The notes below the pieces were generated by a model. That model was not told the origin of the DNA. It did no database searches and saw nothing but the letters and a program-made list of their open reading frames with translations. A program made the translations under genes and the position numbers. A DNA stretch of 64,000 nucleotides from Lacticaseibacillus chiayiensis (GTDB taxonomy: Bacteria; Bacillota; Bacilli; Lactobacillales; Lactobacillaceae): assembly GCF_004123795.1 (NCBI RefSeq), contig NZ_MSSM01000021.1, positions 1 through 64,000 of the forward strand, written 5' to 3'. This document shows positions 48,017-57,145 of this stretch, one piece after another. The first letter of the stretch is position 1, and the number at the start of each line of letters is the position of its first letter.

Positions 48017-48143
48017 CTATAACGCGCTCACCGGCGCAGAAGCTTACGTGTAAGGACCTTGAAGCCTAAATGGCCAAAGCCCAGCCATTTAGCTTCAAGG
48101 CCACTTGCACTCCAGCTTCTAACAGCGCCGGTTCGCGCTCAAA
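48017..48143. repeat. Palindromic repeat copy R2 (complete, in the pyr leader)
   Basis: On the - strand it starts TTGAGCGCGAACCGGCGC and ends TGCGCCGGTGAGCGCGTTATAG in two parts, 127 bp, with arms GTTAGAAGC / AGCTTCTGC and AGTGCAAG / CTTACACG and a central AAATGGC / GGCCATTT dyad. It closely matches R1. It starts one base after the T-run of the pyr attenuator and so forms part of the pyrR leader mRNA. Confidence 0.82.
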
Positions 48144-48238
48144 CAAAAAGCGCCTCCTATCCAATTTGGATAGAAGGCGACCGTAGCCTGAATAATCCGT
48201 CGCAACGGAAAGGGACCTTCTAAGCCTCACTGGACTTA
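48144..48238 (-). promoter_or_regulatory. PyrR-dependent attenuator of the pyr operon
   Basis: The PyrR-binding hairpin is CTAAG-TCCAGTGAGG-CTTAG (minus strand, 48238-48220), whose loop fits the PyrR consensus ARUCCNGNGAGGYU. Downstream a terminator stem CGCCTTCTATCCAA (48179-48166) / TTGGATAGGAGGCG (48164-48151) is followed by CTTTTTG. PyrR with UMP should stabilise the first hairpin and allow termination. Only one attenuator is visible, before pyrR. Confidence 0.92.
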
Positions 48239-48265
48239 GTTAAAGGTGCTTGTTTGATTGAGTTA

Positions 48266-48294
48266 AGATTACCGGACGTTGCGGGTCTTGTCAA
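48266..48294 (-). promoter_or_regulatory. pyr operon promoter inside the end of rluD
   Basis: TTGACA (48294-48289), a 17-base spacer and TAATCT (48271-48266) form a near-consensus promoter. The -10 overlaps the stop codon of the upstream pseudouridine synthase gene, and transcription would start about 20 bases before the PyrR-binding hairpin. Confidence 0.85.
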
Positions 48295-49189
48295 TGCCTG
48301 CGCGCAGATCGGCTAAGGTTTTTTTAAAAACTTCGGGGACGGGTACCGTGAAAGTTAAGAGCTTGCCGGTGGTTGGATGGACAAAGCCGAGCTTAGCTGC
48401 GTGAAGAAATTGGCCGTTGCCTGGGAGCGTGTGTTTGGGTCCATACAAAGGATCACCTGCTACCGGATGATGAATGTAAGCCATATGCACGCGGATTTGA
48501 TGGGTCCGGCCGGTTTCCAAAACGCATTTGATCAAGGTGTAGTGAGCAAATCGCTCCAGCACCTGAAAGTGGGTAACAGCATGCCGACCATCAGTAACCA
48601 CTGCCTGTCGTTTGCGGTCACGCGGATCACGTCCAAGTGGTGCATCAATCGTGCCTTCATCTTCTTTAAACGTCCCATGAACTAACGCAAGGTATTCACG
48701 GATAGTCGTTTTGGCTTTAAGTTGTGCCGACAAACTCAATTGGGCCTTCTCGGTTTTGGCAACCATCAGCAAGCCGCTGGTGTCTTTATCGATGCGGTGT
48801 ACAATTCCGGGCCGAACAACGCCATTGATGCCAGGCAAGTCAGTATGATAAAGCAGACCGTTTACCAAGGTGCCGTCAGGATGGCCCGGCGCAGGATGGA
48901 CAACCATTCCCTGAGCCTTATTAACTACGATCACCTGATCATCTTCGTAGACAATATCAAGCGGAATTGGCTCGGCAACGGCTTTTAAGGGCTGCGCTTC
49001 CGGAATCGTCACAACAATGACGTCTCCCGATTCGACTTTGTAATTCGCCTTTACCAGCCGATCGTTAACAGTAACCAAACCTTCCTGGAGCCATTTTTGT
49101 ACCTGACTGCGGGTATGAGTCGGCTCGTGTGCTGTGATCACCTTATCGATGCGTCCCTGCTCAGTTGTGATGGTAAAGGTCTCAGTCAT
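48269..49189 (-). CDS. RluD-family 23S rRNA/tRNA pseudouridine synthase
   Basis: The 306-residue protein has an N-terminal S4 RNA-binding domain (TRSQVQKWLQEGLVTVND) and the RluA/RluD catalytic domain with the active-site Asp in HRIDKDTSGLLMVAK and downstream GRTHQIRVHMAY. Such enzymes isomerise uridines in 23S rRNA. The exact target is not certain. It overlaps the lspA stop by four bases, a pairing I recall in other Firmicutes, and its 3' end carries the pyr promoter. Confidence 0.92.
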   Translation of the reverse strand: MTETFTITTEQGRIDKVITAHEPTHTRSQVQKWLQEGLVTVNDRLVKANYKVESGDVIVVTIPEAQPLKAVAEPIPLDIVYEDDQVIVVNKAQGMVVHPAPGHPDGTLVNGLLYHTDLPGINGVVRPGIVHRIDKDTSGLLMVAKTEKAQLSLSAQLKAKTTIREYLALVHGTFKEDEGTIDAPLGRDPRDRKRQAVVTDGRHAVTHFQVLERFAHYTLIKCVLETGRTHQIRVHMAYIHHPVAGDPLYGPKHTLPGNGQFLHAAKLGFVHPTTGKLLTFTVPVPEVFKKTLADLRAGIDKTRNVR

Positions 49190-49653
49190 GCAGACACCGC
49201 CTTGTCGCGATCAAATAAAATAAACACCAAGACTAAAATGACCCCAAACGTGATGCACATATCGGCAAAATTAAAAATAGCGTTGAATCGCCACTGATCC
49301 AAAAATTCAAGATGAAACATATCCGTGACGTATTGAAACCGCAACCGGTCAATGAAGTTGCCAATCGCCCCTGCCGTGATCAGCGTCAACCCCAGACGAT
49401 AAACAGGCTTGTGCAGACTATCACGCCAAAGCAGCGCTACGACCACAAGCGCCAAAACTGTTGTGACGTAGAAGAACCACTGTTTCCCTTCAAACATGGA
49501 AAAAGCTGCTCCGGTATTACGGATATGCGTGAGATCAATCACGCCCGGAATCAGTTGCTGACTTTCACCAAGTGGAATATGCGCGTTCACCCAAGCTTTG
49601 ATGACAAAATCAACCAAAACTAGGACAGCAGCAATGATCACATAGATAAACAC
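49186..49653 (-). CDS. lspA: Lipoprotein signal peptidase (signal peptidase II)
   Basis: LspA cleaves signal peptides from lipidated prolipoproteins in the membrane. The 155-residue protein has four hydrophobic spans and the catalytic Asp motifs: NTGAAFS, GAIGNFIDRL and YVTDMF. It is translationally coupled to the downstream pseudouridine synthase gene. Confidence 0.94.
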   Translation of the reverse strand: MFIYVIIAAVLVLVDFVIKAWVNAHIPLGESQQLIPGVIDLTHIRNTGAAFSMFEGKQWFFYVTTVLALVVVALLWRDSLHKPVYRLGLTLITAGAIGNFIDRLRFQYVTDMFHLEFLDQWRFNAIFNFADMCITFGVILVLVFILFDRDKAVSA

Positions 49654-49702
49654 AGAAGTTCCCCCTGAATAAATGACATTTGCCTTTAAGTGTACCCCGC
49701 CA

Positions 49703-49734
49703 AAAGAAAAACCGCCATTCGAAAAATGACGGTT
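49703..49734 (-). terminator. Terminator after fhs
   Basis: On the - strand AACCGTCATT (49734-49725) pairs with AATGGCGGTT (49719-49710), one G-U pair, followed by TTTCTTTTG. It separates fhs from lspA. Confidence 0.8.
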
Positions 49735-49761
49735 GCGTCTCGCGACATGAGCATGAACGGT

Positions 49762-51435
49762 TTAAAAGAGTCCTGAAATTTTGCCATCATCGGTGACATC
49801 CATATTTAAGGCAGCTGGCGCTTTTGGCAGGCCCGGCATGGTCAAAACGGTTCCGGTCATCACAACCAAGAACCCTGCCCCAAGTTTAGGGATAATGTCG
49901 CGCACGTGAATCGCAAATCCTTCAGGTGCTCCTAGTGTTTTGGCGTTATCGGTTAGTGAATATTGGGTCTTGGCCATGCAAACCGGCAAATCCTGCCAAC
50001 CGTTTTTAACAATGGTTCGCAAGGCCGCGTTGGCTTTACCTTCATAGACGACGTCACGACCACCATAGATCTTTTGTACAATGGTTTTGATCTTGGCTTT
50101 GACATCCTGATGTACATCATAAAGTGGCGTGAAACTTGCTGGCTGCTTCAAGGCGTCCAGCACTGCATCAGCTACTGCTAAGCCACCACGGCCGCCATCA
50201 GCCCAAACCGTTGCGGTGACAGCTTTCACGTTTAATTTTGCGCAAGCATCAATGAGCCACTGAATTTCAGCATCTGTATCGCTGCTAAAGCGGTTAACGG
50301 CCACCACAACAGGCACGCCGTAGCCTTGCATGCTGTGGATGTGCCGTTTAAGGTTTGCAAAGCCTTGAGCCAAAGCGTCTAAGTTTTCCTGTTGTAAATC
50401 GGCTAACGCAACGCCGCCGTTGTACTTCAGTGCACGCACGGTTGCCACGATGACCACGGCATCCGGTGTTTTGCCCAGAACTGGGGTCTTGATATCCATG
50501 AACTTCTCGCCGCCAAGATCAGCGCCGAAACCGGCTTCCGTGATAGCGATATTACCCAGTTGCAACGCTGTTCGGGTAGCCAAAACGGAATTACAGCCGT
50601 GAGCAATGTTGGCAAACGGACCGCCGTGAATGAACGCCGGTGTATGTTCCAGTGTTTGAACCAGATTAGGTTTCAACGCATCTCGCAATAACATCGCAAT
50701 GGCGCCGGTGACCTTTAAATCGGCAACGGTGACAGGCTTGCGATCGTAAGTATAGCCGATTACGATGCGACTGATGCGGGTTTTGAGATCTACAATGTTT
50801 TCTGCAAGACATAGAACCGCCATTAGCTCACTTGCGACGGTAATATCAAAGCCGTCTTCACGCGGAACGCCGCTGGTTGGGCCACCTAAGCCGATGGTGA
50901 CGTGGCGCAATGCGCGATCGTTAATATCCAAAGCGCGCTTCCAAAGAATGCGCCGCGGATCGATATTAAGCGCGTTACCTTGTTGCAAATGGTTATCGAT
51001 TAAGGCTGCCAGAGTGTCGACAGCGGTGGTCAGTGCGTGCATGTCACCGGTGAAATGTAAGTTGATGTCTTCCATCGGCACAACCTGGGCATAACCGCCA
51101 CCAGTCGCGCCGCCTTTCATTCCCATCACCGGGCCCAATGATGGCTCCCGCAATGCGATCACGGGATGCTGGCTGCGCTGCTGAAGCGCATCACCTAAGC
51201 CAACCGTGATGGTCGATTTGCCTTCACCGGCAGGGGTCGGGTTAATCGAGGTCACCAAAACAAGCTTGCCAAAGGGCTTATCTTTTAACGCATTGAGAGT
51301 CGCAAAGCTAAGTTTGGCTTTGGACTTGCCATACAGTTCCAGATCATCATCAGTCAAGCCTAGATTTGCTGCAACTTTCGTAATTGGCCACATTGAGGTT
51401 GCTTCGTTGGCTTGGGCAATTTCAATATCAGACAT
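49762..51435 (-). CDS. fhs: Formate--tetrahydrofolate ligase
   Basis: Fhs makes 10-formyl-THF from formate, THF and ATP for purine and formyl-Met-tRNA synthesis. From ATG 51435 (AAGGAG 8 bases upstream) it has 557 residues. The ATP loop [18 protein letters not shown], and the family segments [16 protein letters not shown] and [13 protein letters not shown], are visible. It follows ebsA by 12 bases on the same strand and ends with a terminator. It may use formate released by PflB (inference). Confidence 0.95.
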   Translation of the reverse strand: MSDIEIAQANEATSMWPITKVAANLGLTDDDLELYGKSKAKLSFATLNALKDKPFGKLVLVTSINPTPAGEGKSTITVGLGDALQQRSQHPVIALREPSLGPVMGMKGGATGGGYAQVVPMEDINLHFTGDMHALTTAVDTLAALIDNHLQQGNALNIDPRRILWKRALDINDRALRHVTIGLGGPTSGVPREDGFDITVASELMAVLCLAENIVDLKTRISRIVIGYTYDRKPVTVADLKVTGAIAMLLRDALKPNLVQTLEHTPAFIHGGPFANIAHGCNSVLATRTALQLGNIAITEAGFGADLGGEKFMDIKTPVLGKTPDAVVIVATVRALKYNGGVALADLQQENLDALAQGFANLKRHIHSMQGYGVPVVVAVNRFSSDTDAEIQWLIDACAKLNVKAVTATVWADGGRGGLAVADAVLDALKQPASFTPLYDVHQDVKAKIKTIVQKIYGGRDVVYEGKANAALRTIVKNGWQDLPVCMAKTQYSLTDNAKTLGAPEGFAIHVRDIIPKLGAGFLVVMTGTVLTMPGLPKAPAALNMDVTDDGKISGLF

Positions 51436-51447
51436 ACAACACACTCC

Positions 51448-51852
51448 TTATTTTGTTGATGTTTCCAATCCTTTTTCGATTAACGCTACGATCTTTTGCT
51501 TTCGCTTTTTGCCGAACATAAGGAACGAAACGCGACCGTATTGTTTGGTTTTAAGCATAACTGTCAAATGGCCAGACGTAAACCCCTCAATTTCGCTCCA
51601 TGACAGATTGATCGTGTTACTTTTAAAAAGACTGGTTAACCTGATGCCTTTTTCAGTTGCAATCAAGCGAAGCAGCAAAATCTGACCGATAGCCGTTAAA
51701 ATCGTGATAGCTGCAATCGCAATTGCCAGCCACGAAGGTTTCGTACTTTCTAGCTGGACGATGATCGCCAAGCTGAGACCGATCACGATCGCGCTCCAAA
51801 ACATGCTAAAATCGATCCATGCAGGTTGATAATGTGTTCGATATTCAGCCAA
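51448..51852 (-). CDS. ebsA: EbsA-family membrane protein
   Basis: The 134-residue product has two N-terminal membrane helices (about residues 15-35 and 40-65) and a basic cytoplasmic tail with a PH-like pattern (INLSWSEIEGFTSGHLTVML). I recognise it as the EbsA family, named from Enterococcus, where it is encoded beside an RNase HI-like gene as here; its function is not established. The start is TTG 51852 with AAGGAAG upstream. The start region is shared with the divergent rnhA (24 bases apart), so promoters must overlap the coding sequences. Confidence 0.75.
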   Translation of the reverse strand: MAEYRTHYQPAWIDFSMFWSAIVIGLSLAIIVQLESTKPSWLAIAIAAITILTAIGQILLLRLIATEKGIRLTSLFKSNTINLSWSEIEGFTSGHLTVMLKTKQYGRVSFLMFGKKRKQKIVALIEKGLETSTK

Positions 51853-51876
51853 ATCGTCACTTCCTTAGGAGAAATC

Positions 51877-52269
51877 ATGCTTAAACTATACACAGATGGC
51901 GCTACAAAAGGCAACCCAGGGCCGACTGGCATCGGTATCCTAGTTAGTGGTTTGCCCCAGCAGATCCAACGACATGCCGCTTTACCACCGATGAGTAATC
52001 ATGAGGCAGAGTTTGCAGCGGCAATCGCCGGATTTAAACTATTAATCGATACTAAATTAACAACTGCGCCAGTTGCCTTTTATAGTGACTCCAAGCTTGT
52101 GGTTCAGGCGATTGAAAAACGCTATGCCAAACATTATCCCACCTTAACATCAGAATTGCTGGCCTTGATTGACCAGTTCCCGCTCGTGTTGCCCAACTGG
52201 TTGCCGGATCGCGAAAATCGCGGTGCCCACACCTTGGCTCAACAAGGGTTGCGTGAAGCTGAGGCATAA
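51877..52269 (+). CDS. rnhA: Ribonuclease HI family protein
   Basis: RNase HI cuts the RNA strand of RNA-DNA hybrids. ATG at 51877 has AGGAG 5 bases upstream, giving 130 residues. Carboxylates matching E. coli D10, E48 and D70 are D7 (LYTDGATKGNPGP), E45 (SNHEAEF) and D71 (FYSDSKLV). The fourth position, D134 in E. coli, is H118 (ENRGAHTLAQQG). In E. coli a D134H change is known to keep activity, so the enzyme may be functional. It is divergent from ebsA and followed by a strong terminator. Confidence 0.88.
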   Translation: MLKLYTDGATKGNPGPTGIGILVSGLPQQIQRHAALPPMSNHEAEFAAAIAGFKLLIDTKLTTAPVAFYSDSKLVVQAIEKRYAKHYPTLTSELLALIDQFPLVLPNWLPDRENRGAHTLAQQGLREAEA

Positions 52270-52283
52270 AATTAATTTTTCGC

Positions 52284-52330
52284 AAAAAGACCGCGATATT
52301 CCATTATTCGGAATATCGCGGTCTTTTTTG
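52284..52330. terminator. Bidirectional terminator after rnhA
   Basis: A perfect 19-bp stem runs from 52284-52302 (AAAAAGACCGCGATATTCC) to 52310-52328 with a 7-base loop, ending in TTTTTT. It lies between converging rnhA and the nitroreductase gene. Confidence 0.94.
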
Positions 52331-52400
52331 GTACGGACATGGATTTTTAAAGTACATTGACACCTTAGACACCTTAGCCAAACGAATCCAGCGTTGGAGA

Positions 52401-53003
52401 TTACATGAATACCTTAAACTGGCTGGTACGATCTATATAATCCTTATCTTGTGCCGGTGCCTCAATCGAGCCAAATGGCATTTGGGCGCGTAATTGCCAG
52501 CTCTTCGGAATATCAAAGGCATCATTGACAAGTTCATCAATGATGGGATTGTAGTGTTGCAAGTTTGCACCGATGCCATTGTTAGCTAAGGCTACCCAAG
52601 TATTGAGTTGCGCTGATCCCTGAGCCTGCTCTGCCCAGGTAGCAAAGTTATCTGCGTAAAGCGGAAAATCATGCTCCAGTTGTTTGACAATATCGGTATC
52701 GGTAAAATACATAATCGTTGCATAGGCAGCTTTAAAGCCAGCAACTTTCTTCTTGGTTGCCTCATAGGCTTCCTCAGTCGGGACCTCGCTCTTCAAGCGC
52801 TTAATCACGATATCCCAAAGCTTGTCGTGTTGCCTGCCAAATAGGAAAACGGCTCGAGTCGTTTGCGAATTGAAAGCAGTTGGCGTTGCCTGAATGACAG
52901 ATTCGACTTGTTCGATGATGTCATCGTCTTTTTGCTTAACATCTTTGCCGAGTGCGTAAATGGAGCGGCGTTGTTTGAGAAGGTTCAGAAGATCTTGATT
53001 CAC
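52401..53003 (-). CDS. Nitroreductase family protein (second copy)
   Basis: This 200-residue FMN-dependent nitroreductase belongs to a different subgroup from the one at 20 kb (YdgI/fatty-acid-repression-protein type): it starts NQDLLNLLKQRRSIYALGKD and has ATPTAFNSQTTRAVFLFG, NTWVALANNGIGANLQHYNP and PFGSIEAPAQDKDY. The usual role is reduction of quinones or nitro compounds; the natural substrate is unknown. GTG at 53003 is the start, behind AAAAGGTGG. It stands alone. Confidence 0.87.
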   Translation of the reverse strand: MNQDLLNLLKQRRSIYALGKDVKQKDDDIIEQVESVIQATPTAFNSQTTRAVFLFGRQHDKLWDIVIKRLKSEVPTEEAYEATKKKVAGFKAAYATIMYFTDTDIVKQLEHDFPLYADNFATWAEQAQGSAQLNTWVALANNGIGANLQHYNPIIDELVNDAFDIPKSWQLRAQMPFGSIEAPAQDKDYIDRTSQFKVFM

Positions 53004-53246
53004 AGGAAAACCACCTTTTTCTAATAATAACTACAATTTCGCATACATCTGATTAAGCTGATAGGAACCAGCCCCCTAAAAACAGCATCATGCGATCATG
53101 CAGCAGAACAAGCATAAGTTTACCAACTGACTATTAGTAAGTAAACCCCTTATGCATCTTTTTTTCAAAAAAGCACAACCAGCCTTTTTTCATTGGTATC
53201 TGCGGCATCTGAAAGCAGGCATCTGAATACGAGCGCTGCCGTTAAC

Positions 53247-53275
53247 GTGACAGAGATGGATGGCTTGGGTACAAT
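53247..53275 (+). promoter_or_regulatory. cls promoter
   Basis: GTGACA (53247-53252), a 17-base spacer and TACAAT (53270-53275) lie 26 bases before the cls ATG, which has GGGAGGTG upstream. The rest of the gap from 53004 contains no gene. Confidence 0.65.
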
Positions 53276-53301
53276 GAAACTAATCTTCTGGGAGGTGTGA
53301 T

Positions 53302-54771
53302 ATGTCGCTGATCACCTGGCTAATTATTATTATTTTGGTTTTGAACACGACGGGTGCGATTTTTACAGTTCTTCGCGAAGTGCGCGACATTTCGACAACT
53401 TGGGCCTGGTTGCTGGTGCTGATTTTCTTGCCAATCATCGGGTTCGGTTTTTATCTGTTCGCGGGTCGTGGACTCTCGACTAAAAAACTGCGCCGGATTC
53501 AGCGTGAGTACGAGTCTGGGGTCAAAGCGTTTGTGTCGCTTCAAAAACACGAAAATGCGCGAAACAAACTATTACCACCGACAGATTATACCCTGGCAGC
53601 GAAGGCGTTGACTGCCTTTTTCCTGAACACCGCCCAAGCACCCGTGCTGGCTCATAATCAGGTTCAGCTTTATACCGATGGCGAAAAAAAGTTTGCTGCG
53701 TTGTTTCGCGACATTGAAAACGCCAAAGATTACATTTATGTCGAGTATTACACAATTTATAATGATGAATTAGGTAATCAATTCCAACAATTGTTGATTA
53801 AAAAGGCTAAGCAAGGCGTTACGGTTAAAGTTTTATATGACGCTTGGGGATCAATGGGTGCCTCGGCAAAATGGTGGCGCCGACTAACCGATGTCGGTGG
53901 TCAGGCTGAGAGCTATTTTAGCTCCAAACATCCGATTACCGACTTTCGTTTGAATTACCGCGATCATCGCAAAATCGTTGTGATTGACGATCACGTCGGT
54001 TATATTGGCGGGTTCAACGTTGGCGATCAGTATGTTTCCCGCAAACCTAAATTCGGATATTGGCGTGATACCCACCTGCGCATCATCGGCAACACTATTT
54101 ATGCGCTGAAAATTCGCTTCACCATGGATTGGAATGCGACGGTTGGTGAAAAAGACGAGATTGCTTATAATGTCGAGCAAGATAGTTCCGAAAGTCGCTC
54201 AAACGCGGGCATGACGGCTGGCAGCACGCCGATTCAAATTGTCGCATCAGGGCCTGATCGTCCTACCCAGCAAATCAAGTTAGGTTACACCAAGCTGATT
54301 ACTAGCGCGACCAAGTCGGTTTGGATTCAAAGCCCCTACTTAGTGCCCGATGACACGGTGATTGATGCACTTGTTTCCGCCGCCATGTCAGGTATCGACG
54401 TCCGAATAATGATTCCCGATATGCCGGATCATCCCTTTATTTTCCGTGCGACTCAGTACTACGCCACCTATCTGACTCGTGCCGGTGTTAAAATTTACCA
54501 CTATCAGCATGGCTTTATGCACGCCAAAACCGTCGTTGTCGATGAGGCGATCACCAGTGTCGGATCGGCTAATTTCGATATTCGCAGTTTCAAATTGAAT
54601 TTTGAAGTGAATGCCTTCATTTACGATCGTAAGGTTGCCGGAACGCTTGCCGAGATATTTGAAGCCGATATGAAGCAAAGCTACCTACTGACGCCGGCAA
54701 TTATTGCCAGCCAAAGTCGCTGGTTACGGTTCAAACAGGACTTTTCCCGCCTTTTATCGCCGATTTTGTAA
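53302..54771 (+). CDS. cls: Cardiolipin synthase
   Basis: Cls condenses two phosphatidylglycerols to cardiolipin at the membrane. The 489-residue protein has two N-terminal membrane helices (MSLITWLIIIILVLNTTGAI and WAWLLVLIFLPIIGFGFYLF) and two phospholipase-D HKD motifs: HRKIVVIDDHVGYIGGFN near residue 220 and HAKTVVVDEAITSVGSANFD near 405. It has its own promoter and terminator. Confidence 0.94.
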   Translation: MSLITWLIIIILVLNTTGAIFTVLREVRDISTTWAWLLVLIFLPIIGFGFYLFAGRGLSTKKLRRIQREYESGVKAFVSLQKHENARNKLLPPTDYTLAAKALTAFFLNTAQAPVLAHNQVQLYTDGEKKFAALFRDIENAKDYIYVEYYTIYNDELGNQFQQLLIKKAKQGVTVKVLYDAWGSMGASAKWWRRLTDVGGQAESYFSSKHPITDFRLNYRDHRKIVVIDDHVGYIGGFNVGDQYVSRKPKFGYWRDTHLRIIGNTIYALKIRFTMDWNATVGEKDEIAYNVEQDSSESRSNAGMTAGSTPIQIVASGPDRPTQQIKLGYTKLITSATKSVWIQSPYLVPDDTVIDALVSAAMSGIDVRIMIPDMPDHPFIFRATQYYATYLTRAGVKIYHYQHGFMHAKTVVVDEAITSVGSANFDIRSFKLNFEVNAFIYDRKVAGTLAEIFEADMKQSYLLTPAIIASQSRWLRFKQDFSRLLSPIL

Positions 54772-54804
54772 GTCAGTTAGTAAATCAAAAAGATTGAATA
54801 TGCT

Positions 54805-54855
54805 GTCACAAAAACGCCGCTTCAGCATGGTGCACTGAGACGGCGTTTTTGTGAC
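54805..54855 (+). terminator. Terminator after cls
   Basis: GTCACAAAAACGCCG (54805-54819) pairs with CGGCGTTTTTGTGAC (54841-54855), with an inner TTCAG / CTGAG stem. T-runs are within the stem, allowing use from both directions. Confidence 0.88.
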
Positions 54856-54938
54856 GGAAATATAACATTTTCAAAATAATTGTATGTGTTTAGCTGATCG
54901 CCGTAACGGCAGTGAAGAAGGCTTGATGAGTTGACTGA

Positions 54939-55265
54939 TTATCGTTGCCAATCGTCTAGCTCTTTGGTGTGGCCGAGAAGATAGTGGATGGCAGCATGGA
55001 CAAGTGTGTCACGGGCAGTCGTTAACTCGTCGCCTTCCAAGTTATATTTGTCGCGCAGGTAACCTTCCGCAATGGCCTGATATTCCTTACGGGCCTCACC
55101 CCCATCTTTCAGGTAGGCATCAATAGCGTTCACATCATCTTTAGCGCGGTTAGCTAATTCTTCAGCAAGATTTTCGACATGTGGCTGGCGTTTATGGGCA
55201 TAGTCCATCAGCGTGTCATTCATATCAACGACAGCGGCCTCGTCTGCTTTCTTGTCACGTTTCAT
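54939..55265 (-). CDS. Small acidic protein of unknown function
   Basis: I do not recognise this roughly 108-residue product. It is soluble, helical and charged (KRDKKADEAAVVDMNDTLMD, HVENLAEELANRAKDDVNAI) and ends RDTLVHAAIHYLLGHTKELD. There is no signal peptide or membrane segment. GAGGAG lies 12 bases before ATG 55265; another in-frame ATG (55277) touches that site. It lies about 110 bases downstream of the Mga-like gene on the same strand, and may be read from the same transcript. Confidence 0.65.
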   Translation of the reverse strand: MKRDKKADEAAVVDMNDTLMDYAHKRQPHVENLAEELANRAKDDVNAIDAYLKDGGEARKEYQAIAEGYLRDKYNLEGDELTTARDTLVHAAIHYLLGHTKELDDWQR

Positions 55266-55375
55266 GCTAGCAGTCATCTCCTCATATATTAGTATGCACC
55301 TACGCTGGCCTTTCATCAATGGCAGTGAGGGAAGTTGCTTTTGCAGTCAACAGAGTGACACTCAGCGTTTTTTCC

Positions 55376-56827
55376 TTATTGGTGGGGCTGCTGACGGGAG
55401 CGGAGAAAGAGTTCCTGATAGAGCGCAGACCAACTTTCAAAACGTTCACTAGCCAGATAAAAGACCGGAATGTCAGGTACGATTGATTCCTCTCCCGGAG
55501 CCAAGGCTTGGGCCGAAATCACAAAGTCAGGGTGTTGGTGAATGGTTACCAACCGAATAAATGCCGGATGAATGAGGTTGAGCCGCACAGTTTCGTATAG
55601 CGGCTGCGGCATCAACGGATCCAGTGCTACTTTAAGTTTATCAGCAACAGCACTTTCTGTCATGAATGGCCAAAGCAGCTGATAAAAGCCATCGATAATT
55701 TCCTCAAGAGCATGATCTGTTGGTGCCTCGCGTGCAAAGAATTCTTTGATTGCCTTGTCCAGCCGCGGATAAAACGCTCGTATCGGATGCGCAATTTTAG
55801 CCAAATCGATATAAGCCCCATCCGGAAAGATCTGTTCACTGATTAAAACTTTTAATAAATTGCCGGCTAATGCCAAATCTGTAGTGATTGTCGAGGAAAT
55901 ACCGATCAAGTGGCGGCTAAGTTCGGCACGGATTTTTGTGACGGTTTGCCAAGCCAGCGTGTTGTGTGCGGCGTGGTAACCAACAATCCCTGCAGCCTCA
56001 AACTGCTGCTCCGTGTGAAATCGCGGAATACGCCACTGGCCGAGATACAGGTAGAGCAGCTCGGCTTCGGCAACTTCTGGCGGCAAATGGACAAAGACAT
56101 CCGGCAACTTTTCCGGCAACGTAGGAGGCGGCTTCAATTCAGAGAAGTTTAAAGTATTGACAATTGAGTGATCGGCCTGTAACCGATAGAGATTGATGTT
56201 AGCTGAAAATCTTAGTTGCTTGACTGAAAAATCCCGCTCCACTAATCCGGCATCCTGTAAGGCTTGAACCAGCTGACGCGACTGAGGCAACACGTCTGCA
56301 AACAAAGGATTGTCAGCGTCGACTAATTGCCACAATAGCTGCCGGTAGACTTGGCGGATTCGCGGCTCCGCGCCGACAAGTGCCAACGGCGTGAGATTAA
56401 TGGTGACCTCTTTTTGGCGTAAGTACCCGCGTAATGCGGAAATCCGCCGAAAAAAGGCCGCTCGTGAGAAACCGGTTTCTTCTAATAATATGGGTAACGT
56501 TAAATTAGGTTGCATCAATGTTTTAACCAAAAGTTTCCCGGGAAGCGATCGGCGAAACAAAAAGATCCGATAACGAACGCGACTAATCGAAGGCGGTGCT
56601 GTCATATTGCCATCCCCTTTACGTAATAAAGGTGGTGCACCAGGATCAATGGCTTGCAAATCCTCGGCGACTTTCGCCATTTGTCGACGCAGTTGCCGGT
56701 AGCTCTCGCCACGGGCCATCGCTGCCGTTGCAATATTCATTTGCCGATTAGGCGCGTCTCGCAAATCGCCATAAAGCGCCAACCGTTCGCGTTCTTCGCG
56801 GTCTAGGAACAATTCTTCAAACGCCAT
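55376..56827 (-). CDS. Mga-like helix-turn-helix transcriptional regulator
   Basis: The 483-residue protein resembles the Mga/AtxA group: N-terminal helix-turn-helix regions (NIATAAMARGESYRQLRRQM, and LTLPILLEETGFSRAAFFRR followed by ISALRGYL) and a long central part with PRD-like helices. No PTS or membrane domain is evident. Mga proteins activate surface and sugar-use genes in streptococci; no obvious target lies next to this gene. The start ATG 56827 has GGAAG upstream. The annotation is from overall pattern, so the subfamily is tentative. Confidence 0.68.
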   Translation of the reverse strand: MAFEELFLDREERERLALYGDLRDAPNRQMNIATAAMARGESYRQLRRQMAKVAEDLQAIDPGAPPLLRKGDGNMTAPPSISRVRYRIFLFRRSLPGKLLVKTLMQPNLTLPILLEETGFSRAAFFRRISALRGYLRQKEVTINLTPLALVGAEPRIRQVYRQLLWQLVDADNPLFADVLPQSRQLVQALQDAGLVERDFSVKQLRFSANINLYRLQADHSIVNTLNFSELKPPPTLPEKLPDVFVHLPPEVAEAELLYLYLGQWRIPRFHTEQQFEAAGIVGYHAAHNTLAWQTVTKIRAELSRHLIGISSTITTDLALAGNLLKVLISEQIFPDGAYIDLAKIAHPIRAFYPRLDKAIKEFFAREAPTDHALEEIIDGFYQLLWPFMTESAVADKLKVALDPLMPQPLYETVRLNLIHPAFIRLVTIHQHPDFVISAQALAPGEESIVPDIPVFYLASERFESWSALYQELFLRSRQQPHQ

Positions 56828-57027
56828 GGTGACGACTTCCTTTCCAAATTTTTGCTATAGTATAGCAAAGAAGATCGGCAGCCGGATAAATGATGCTTGT
56901 GCACTTGTCTCAGACGGGTGTTTCCTTAGCGGGTAGGCTTTTGCCGCATTAAGTCAGCCTGTGATTGATTGACACTGGCGTCCGGCATGCAATCTTGCTA
57001 TACTAAAAGTAAGCGGAAATCAAGTTG

Positions 57028-57111
57028 ACACCATATGCTTTGGGGCATCAAAAAAATTAACCCCAAGATATGGTGTTTTTCATTGACATGCACCCCAATA
57101 TTGAGTATTCT
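57028..57111 (+). promoter_or_regulatory. nrd promoter with three NrdR-like boxes
   Basis: A promoter TTGACA (57083-57088), 17 bases, TATTCT (57106-57111) precedes nrdH. Three segments resemble the NrdR box ACACWATATAtWGTGT: ACACCATATGCTTTGG (57028-57043), CCCCAAGATATGGTGT (57061-57076) and CCCCAATATTGAGTAT (57093-57108), spaced 33 and 32 bases, about three helical turns. The last lies between -35 and -10, as a repressor site should. The first two are also inverted repeats of each other and can form a hairpin followed by T residues. Confidence 0.65.
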
Positions 57112-57145
57112 AAACTACATAAGATAACAAGAAAGGATGACACCT

